Made by a program: the position numbers and the translations under genes
The notes under the pieces: generated by a model
Told to the model about the DNA's origin: nothing
The model's database searches: none
The model's input: the letters and a program-made list of their open reading frames with translations, nothing else
Part shown: piece by piece, positions 5,160-9,341 of the stretch
Layout: each line of letters begins with the position of its first letter
How positions within the stretch are numbered: position 1 is the stretch's first letter
DNA from: an uncultured Bacilli bacterium
GTDB taxonomy: Bacteria > Bacillota_I > Bacilli_A > RF39 > UBA660
Direction of reading: 5' to 3'
DNA: 9,341 bases
NCBI GenBank assembly: GCA_944364705.1
Contig: CALVWH010000016.1
Span: forward strand, 1 to 9,341

Positions 5160-7707
5160 AAACCCCCATAGGTTTTCCTTTTTTCTTTAACCACAATTTT
5201 CGTAAGAAATCTATGATTAAAACACTACTGGCACAGAAAATCATAATCAGAAACTCAAAGATGGAAAGTTTTGTGGTTCGAAAGAGTTCTCCACCAAAAT
5301 CAATTAAGAAAATTTGGACCGTAACAATGAAGAAAACAATAAATAAAAAGATTTTATTTTTCCATAAGTTGGCAAAAATATTTACTCGGTGGGTTCTTGC
5401 ATTAAATCCATTAAAAATATCGATAAAAATAAATAAACCAAAGAATGCCGATAGAAGATGTTTTTGATCTTGAAAGAGTTGCGAAAAAATCGGTAGTTTT
5501 ATAAATAAGAAACATAAAATCGCAGAATAAATACCAGTAATTAAAATTTGATGTAACATATAACCATTGATAATATTTTCTCCTTTTTTCTTTGGTTTTT
5601 CTTTCATATATTCCATAAGTGGAGGTTCAAAAGCAAAGGCAAGTCCCATTAAAGTATCCATAACCATGTTAATCCAAAGCATTTGAATGACGGTAATCGG
5701 GGTTTTGATTCCAACAAACGGTCCCAAAATGGAAAGACTAATGGCACACAAATTAATGGTAAGCTGACAAATAATAAATTTTCGAATGCTTTTAAAAATG
5801 GTTCTTCCATATAAAATTGCTTTCGAAATCGATAAAAAATTATTATCTAAAATAACAATATCCGAAGCTTCTTTACTAACTTCCATACCACTTCCCATCG
5901 CAAACCCAACATCGGCATGTTTTAGGGCAGGGGCATCATTGACTCCATCTCCGGTCATACCTACCACATAACCACATTCTTTTGCGATTTTAACTAGCAT
6001 ACTTTTATCTTGTGGAAGACTTCTAGCAACCACTCTGAGCGATGGAAGAATTTTTTTGATTTCTTCTTGTGTCATATGATGAAGTTCATCACTGGTTAAA
6101 ACAAGGTCTTGGTTGGATTCGATCAGTCCAAGTTCTCTAGCAATCGCAACCGCTGTATTTTTATTATCTCCTGTGATCATAACGGTTTGAATTCCAGCAC
6201 TTTTTGTAAGAGATAGTCCCTCGATGGCTTCTTTTCGAATATCGTCTTTAATAGAGATAAATCCTAAAAAAGTAATTCCTGTGATTTCTTCGATTCCAAA
6301 AGCTAATACACGAATACTATTTTTCGTTCGCATTTGAATTTCTTTTAAAATTTCTTCTTTGTTTAAAAATCTTTTTTTTCTTCCATGTTCATCAATAAAG
6401 TAGGTCACATTTTTTAAGATTTTTTCTGGTGCTCCTTTTATGTAAGTGGTTTTGTTTTCTAAGGTAACTTTAGAAAATTTATTTTCACTATGAAATGGTG
6501 TTTTATGAATAATTTTTTTGTTATTGATGGTTTGACCAAAGAATTTTCGTAAGGCTTGATCTGTACTATTTCCCCCGATAAATTTTCCATCTTCTAACAT
6601 ACAATCGTTATTTAAAAGAAGAGAGTCTTTTACAAGTTCTTCATAGATCGGGTATTTGGTTAATTCTGCTGGAGAATGAAAAGCAATTTGATTTCCGTTT
6701 ACAATTTCAATTACTTCTAATTTTCCTTTGGTTAAAGTACCAGTTTTATCGGTAAAAAGAAGACTAATGTTTCCAGCGGTTTCAATTCCGACCATTTTTC
6801 TTACCAAAACGTGATCTTTTAGCATTCTTTTCATGTTTGAAGATAAGACTAAAGTAATCATCATAGGAAGTCCTTCTGGAACTGCAACAATAATGATGGT
6901 AACACTTAAGGTTAATGCATATAAAATATGACCGAAAAGTAAAGGAAAATTTGTAATGGTCGCGATGATTTTTGTTAAATCAAATTGATTGGAAAGGACA
7001 ACAACGGAAAAAAGATAAGAGAAAAAGACTAAAATCGCAGCTCCATAACCAATTTTACTAATGAATAAAGCTAATTTTTGTAAGCGAAGTCGAAGAGGAC
7101 TAATCGGTGCTTTTTCTGAAAGTTCAAGACTCATTTTTCCCATCATGGTTTCATCGCCAATTTGTGTTACTTTTATATATCCTTGTCCATTAAATACGGT
7201 GGTACCGCGAAAGACTTTGTCTTGTTTTTTCTTTTGTTTTTCTTTACTTTCTCCACTAATCATGGATTCATCGATACTAAGAGATCCTTCGATTAAGATT
7301 CCATCTGCTGGAACAAAGTCTCCCGTTTCTATATACACGAGATCATTTTTGACAACTTCTTCTAATGGAATTTCTGTTTTCTTTCCATTTCGAATAACTT
7401 TGGTATTCATTTTTTCTGCTTCTTCTTGCATTTTTGAAAATGCTTTTTCACTACCATATTCGGAAACGGTAGAAATAAAAGATGCAACTAAAATGGATAA
7501 AACGATGCCAATGGTTTCATACCAATCAAAATCTTTTAGTAAAAATAAAATTTTAATTCCTAGAGCAATCAGTAAAATTTTAATGATTGGATCTCCTAGA
7601 GATTCTAAAAAAAGTTCTAGGAAAGTATTTCTTTTTTGTTTTGTAAATTGATTTGTTCCATATTTTTTCTTTGATTCTTCCACTTCTTTTGATGATAAAC
7701 CATTCAT
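5158..7707 (-). CDS. Calcium-translocating P-type ATPase, PMCA type
   Basis: This integral membrane pump would use ATP to export Ca2+ from the cytoplasm. The 849-aa product has the P-type ATPase layout: an N-terminal cytosolic segment, TM1-2, an actuator domain with SGES (E153), TM3-4 with PEGLP (E278), the phosphorylation motif DKTGTLT (D320), nucleotide-binding KGAPE (K424), hinge GDGVNDAP (D587-P593), and TM5-10. In TM6, WINMVMDTL (N680, D684) followed by FEPP matches plasma-membrane Ca2+ pumps. TM5 has N652, but the position equivalent to the second-site Glu of SERCA is Ala655. A single transported Ca2+ per cycle is therefore inferred. The ATG at 7705-7707 follows a strong AGGAGG (7715-7720) with 7 nt spacing. 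The frame extends 24 codons further without a better start. There is no calmodulin-binding tail, and the C-terminus is short and basic. Mn2+ or another cation cannot be fully excluded. Confidence 0.94.
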   Translation of the reverse strand: MNGLSSKEVEESKKKYGTNQFTKQKRNTFLELFLESLGDPIIKILLIALGIKILFLLKDFDWYETIGIVLSILVASFISTVSEYGSEKAFSKMQEEAEKMNTKVIRNGKKTEIPLEEVVKNDLVYIETGDFVPADGILIEGSLSIDESMISGESKEKQKKKQDKVFRGTTVFNGQGYIKVTQIGDETMMGKMSLELSEKAPISPLRLRLQKLALFISKIGYGAAILVFFSYLFSVVVLSNQFDLTKIIATITNFPLLFGHILYALTLSVTIIIVAVPEGLPMMITLVLSSNMKRMLKDHVLVRKMVGIETAGNISLLFTDKTGTLTKGKLEVIEIVNGNQIAFHSPAELTKYPIYEELVKDSLLLNNDCMLEDGKFIGGNSTDQALRKFFGQTINNKKIIHKTPFHSENKFSKVTLENKTTYIKGAPEKILKNVTYFIDEHGRKKRFLNKEEILKEIQMRTKNSIRVLAFGIEEITGITFLGFISIKDDIRKEAIEGLSLTKSAGIQTVMITGDNKNTAVAIARELGLIESNQDLVLTSDELHHMTQEEIKKILPSLRVVARSLPQDKSMLVKIAKECGYVVGMTGDGVNDAPALKHADVGFAMGSGMEVSKEASDIVILDNNFLSISKAILYGRTIFKSIRKFIICQLTINLCAISLSILGPFVGIKTPITVIQMLWINMVMDTLMGLAFAFEPPLMEYMKEKPKKKGENIINGYMLHQILITGIYSAILCFLFIKLPIFSQLFQDQKHLLSAFFGLFIFIDIFNGFNARTHRVNIFANLWKNKIFLFIVFFIVTVQIFLIDFGGELFRTTKLSIFEFLIMIFCASSVLIIDFLRKLWLKKKGKPMGV

Positions 7708-7714
7708 AACTTTC

Positions 7715-7720
7715 CCTCCT
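7715..7720 (-). promoter_or_regulatory. Strong ribosome binding site fixing the ATPase start
   Basis: AGGAGG on the minus strand lies 7 nt before the ATG at 7707. It selects this start over the earlier in-frame Met codons (for example the one encoding MKNFLIFF), which have no Shine-Dalgarno. Translation from those would add a hydrophobic leader that the family lacks. Confidence 0.85.
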
Positions 7721-7799
7721 AACATACTATATGAAAGAGAAAAAAAAATAAGGAAATTTTTCATTGACAAAAATTGCACCTTCTCTTAAATAATTCTAA

Positions 7800-7828
7800 T
7801 TTACATTGAAAAGTATCCATGTTATAAT
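7800..7828 (+). promoter_or_regulatory. Promoter of the 437-aa surface protein gene
   Basis: The -35 is TTTACA at 7800-7805 and the -10 is a perfect TATAAT at 7823-7828 with a 17-nt spacer. A TG precedes it (TGT-TATAAT, an extended -10). The leader of about 18 nt contains AGGTAGG (7838-7844), 8 nt before the ATG at 7853. A nearer TTGAAA at 7806 leaves only 11 nt to the -10 and is not a plausible -35. Confidence 0.8.
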
Positions 7829-7852
7829 AGAAAAGAAAGGTAGGTTTTTTCT

Positions 7853-9166
7853 ATGTTTCAAGAAGCTTATGTAGGCGAAAATGGGGAGAAAATAGATTAT
7901 AGTAAAAAATATAAAAAAAATTATCTGATTGTTCTTATTATAATTGTTGTGATTGCCTTAATTTTAATTATTTATTCGATTGTAAGTCGAAGTACGAAAA
8001 ATTCTTTTTGTCAAGATTTAAGAGATAAGATAAAAGAAGCTTCTCTTACGTATGCAAAAGAAAAAAATCTTCTTCCAACGGTTCCTGGAGATTTTATTAC
8101 GGTTTCTTTGGATACGTTAACAAAGGAAAAGTTTCTAAAAGAAGAAGATCTTATGGTTCAAGAAGAAAGTCCGACTGCCGAAATTGTAATTACAAAATAT
8201 AACGAGGATTACATTGTAACGGTTGATTTAGATAATGCAGCTTATTGTTCAACATCGGATTCTTCTTGGAGTAGTGAAAATGAGAAGTATAATGAGAAAA
8301 AGGACATTGTAAAAGTTACGGCTTATTATAATTATCGAAGCAAAGAAGATAATTATACCGTTTGGTCAGAGGAATTAGAAGAAGACGAAATTAAGGAAAA
8401 AGAAAGTGAAAAATATCAAGTTCGTTTGCCAAAAGAAGAAAAAATTTTGCCATCGATTCCGGAAGAAGGAGAAATTATTAATATTGAACAAAAAGTAAAT
8501 ATTTATTATCGTCATCGAGATAAAAGATGGAAATATTATGACATAGTGGGGGATTATTCTAGTGGTTTTTTCTCAGAAAAACCAGAAGGTTATAATAATT
8601 ACGATGCGAATACATTGGTTTATACGGATTGGACAGATTATTCTTTGAATTATCCAGAGAAAAAGAGTTACCGAGAAATTCAGTCGCAAACGGCTTATAA
8701 ATGGTATTATGAAGATGGAAAGAAAAAAGTTTATTATAAAAATGGAGAATATGTTATAAAGCCAGAGGATGAAGAAAAATATCCAAAAAAAGAAGATGGG
8801 ACAAAAGTTTATCGGTATCGGGACAAACAATATCGTTGGTACAATGGTACCAAAAGAAGATATTCTGGATACTCATCAGAACCAGTTCGAAATTACTCAT
8901 ATCGAGATGATGCTTTGTATTCTTATACAAATTGGTCTAGCCTTACAAGTTCTCCAACAATTAATGATGAAAATCGTTCGTATCGTGAGGAAGAGCCAGT
9001 TTCAAAATATCAATATCGAATTCTTTATCGTATTTATTATCTTGATGTTTTAGAAAAAGATTTACCAAAAGAAGAGTTTGAAAAAAAAGTTGGAATTCCG
9101 TTATCAGAACTTATGAAAGATGAACATTATGATGTAGAAATTACTTATAAATTTCAATATAAATAA
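7853..9166 (+). CDS. Membrane-anchored surface protein with Tyr/Trp-rich repeats
   Basis: A cytosolic basic N-terminus (K18, K19, K21, K22) precedes one strongly hydrophobic segment at residues 24-44. By the positive-inside rule the remaining ~390 residues should be outside the cell. Residues 48-135 (C53QDLRDKIKEASLTYAKEKNLLP, then VSLDTL, VTVDLDNAAYC132) resemble the ectodomain of pseudopilin-like or minor-pilin-like proteins of low-GC Bacillota as I remember them; this is a resemblance, not a proven match. The only two Cys residues bracket this domain and could form a disulfide. An acidic linker (about 165-215) leads to two related modules at 218-288 and 320-393. They are rich in Tyr, Arg and Trp and share Y-R-x-R-D-K, S-G-x-x-SE-P, Y-T-(D/N)-W and SYRE. 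There is no LPXTG or lipobox. Adhesion or envelope assembly is plausible but unproven. Confidence 0.85.
   Translation: MFQEAYVGENGEKIDYSKKYKKNYLIVLIIIVVIALILIIYSIVSRSTKNSFCQDLRDKIKEASLTYAKEKNLLPTVPGDFITVSLDTLTKEKFLKEEDLMVQEESPTAEIVITKYNEDYIVTVDLDNAAYCSTSDSSWSSENEKYNEKKDIVKVTAYYNYRSKEDNYTVWSEELEEDEIKEKESEKYQVRLPKEEKILPSIPEEGEIINIEQKVNIYYRHRDKRWKYYDIVGDYSSGFFSEKPEGYNNYDANTLVYTDWTDYSLNYPEKKSYREIQSQTAYKWYYEDGKKKVYYKNGEYVIKPEDEEKYPKKEDGTKVYRYRDKQYRWYNGTKRRYSGYSSEPVRNYSYRDDALYSYTNWSSLTSSPTINDENRSYREEEPVSKYQYRILYRIYYLDVLEKDLPKEEFEKKVGIPLSELMKDEHYDVEITYKFQYK
8504..9031 (+). repeat. Two-copy Tyr/Trp-rich module in the surface protein
   Basis: Copy A is 8504-8716 (residues 218-288) and copy B is 8810-9031 (residues 320-393), about 102 residues apart. 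Aligned landmarks are YRHRDKRW / YRYRDKQY, SSGFFSEKPEGY / YSGYSSEPVRNY, YDANTLVYTDW / YRDDALYSYTNW, KSYREIQSQTAYKW / RSYREEEPVSKYQY. A more distant partial copy may exist at about residues 147-195 (YNYRSKEDNYTVWSEEL ... YQVR). It resembles the WSxWS / YRYR repeats common in Firmicutes extracellular proteins. The copies are diverged, so this is an old duplication. Confidence 0.75.
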
Positions 9167-9195
9167 TTGACAAAGAAAATAGAGTCTAGTAAAAT
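9167..9195 (+). promoter_or_regulatory. Near-consensus promoter right after the surface gene
   Basis: A perfect -35 TTGACA at 9167-9172 begins on the base after the upstream stop codon. The -10 is TAAAAT at 9190-9195 with a 17-nt spacer and one mismatch to consensus. Expected initiation is near 9202. It must drive something beyond 9202: a small RNA, a leader, or a gene running off the window. Confidence 0.65.
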
Positions 9196-9201
9196 GAAAA
9201 T

Positions 9202-9337
9202 AGAAAAAAATAGAAGATTGAAATGTGTTTTGTGATTGTAAAATTCGAAGGATTTTTCTTAAAAAATAAGAAAATAAAAGGACGGAGAATTTTGCTATTT
9301 GCAAAATGGGGGGGGGTTAAATACCCTTCTTTTTTTG
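9202..9337 (+). ncRNA. Candidate small RNA or structured 5' leader
   Basis: The stretch from the predicted start of the 9167-9195 promoter to a terminator-like end contains two perfect hairpins. The first is TTTTCTTA / TAAGAAAA (9254-9261, 9267-9274; 5-nt loop). The second is ATTTTGC / GCAAAAT (9289-9295, 9301-9307; 5-nt loop). A third, G-rich stem with a T tract follows. No known riboswitch or RNA family is recognised. The only ATG frame (from 9194) encodes 13 codons and starts in the -10, so it is not a gene. A coding alternative exists from a TTG at 9292. Confidence 0.35.
9310..9336 (+). terminator. Possible intrinsic terminator with a G-run stem
   Basis: G9314-T9317 pairs with A9323-C9326 (GGGT / ACCC, 5-nt loop TAAAT). 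It can be extended by G-U and G-C pairs using the rest of the nine-G run against TTC. Seven T bases follow at 9330-9336. The strict Watson-Crick stem is only 4 bp, so this call is tentative. It would end the candidate RNA and any read-through from the 437-aa gene. Confidence 0.4.
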
Positions 9338-9341
9338 TGTT

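Larger units (their letters stand above)
7708..7852. other. Divergent intergenic region
   Basis: This 145-bp spacer lies between divergently transcribed genes. It holds the plus-strand promoter at 7800-7828. A perfect TTGACA at 7764-7769 has only a poor TAAATA at 17 nt and may be a second, weak plus-strand -35. It sits inside a 7-bp inverted repeat (AATTTTT at 7755-7761, AAAAATT at 7769-7775) that could be an operator or chance. I found no convincing minus-strand promoter for the ATPase. A TATAGT (minus strand, 7727-7732) lies too close to the ribosome binding site and has no good -35. Confidence 0.5.

Noticed and set aside
7061..7651. Long plus-strand frame of 196 codons opposite the ATPase
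   Set aside because: It is the complement of a highly conserved P-type ATPase, has no ribosome binding site and encodes no recognisable domain.
7708..7779. 24-residue hydrophobic N-terminal extension of the ATPase
   Set aside because: No ribosome binding site precedes those starts, whereas AGGAGG sits 7 nt before the ATG at 7707. The family begins with a cytosolic segment.
7806..7828. Promoter TTGAAA (7806-7811) with TATAAT (7823-7828)
   Set aside because: The spacer is only 11 nt. TTTACA at 7800 gives the proper 17 nt with the same -10.
9194..9235. Thirteen-codon ATG frame after the surface gene
   Set aside because: Its start lies in the -10 element upstream of the predicted transcription start and it has no Shine-Dalgarno.

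Overview
The window is AT-rich, tightly packed bacterial DNA. Trp is always TGG and every complete gene ends in TAA, so the standard bacterial code fits. Purine-rich ribosome binding sites, TTGnnn-17-TATAAT promoters, Lys/Glu-rich proteins and a Firmicutes-type ParC suggest a low-GC Bacillota. An uncultured gut or Mollicutes-related lineage of Bacilli (RF39-like) is my best guess. That placement is inferred from style, not from a marker search.

Layout. (1) 1-2043: two same-strand genes 13 nt apart, probably one operon. The first is cut by the window edge. The second (503 aa) has three tandem ~75-residue modules resembling the helicase-associated (HA) fold, a possible helix-turn-helix, and a C-terminal segment that is clearly homologous to part of the first gene. 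The two are therefore tandem diverged paralogues of unknown function. (2) 2050-2571: an unrecognised 155-aa soluble protein with its own promoter. (3) 2581-5136: parC, topoisomerase IV subunit A, with a consensus extended -10 promoter. parE is not beside it in this window. (4) 5132-5159: a bidirectional intrinsic terminator between convergent genes, overlapping the parC stop codon. (5) 5158-7707, minus strand: an 849-aa P-type Ca2+-ATPase of the plasma-membrane (PMCA) type. (6) 7708-7852: a divergent promoter region. (7) 7853-9166: a 437-aa single-pass membrane protein with a possible pseudopilin-like ectodomain and a duplicated Tyr/Trp-rich module, likely surface exposed. (8) 9167-9341: no convincing gene, but a good promoter, hairpins, a nine-G run and a terminator-like end. 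This could be a small RNA, a leader, or the start of another gene.

The genes do not form one pathway. ParC decatenates chromosomes, the ATPase exports calcium, and the 437-aa protein is probably a cell-surface factor. The paralogous pair at the left end is the least explained part and the best candidate for something undescribed. No tRNA, rRNA, CRISPR array, insertion sequence or phage gene was seen.
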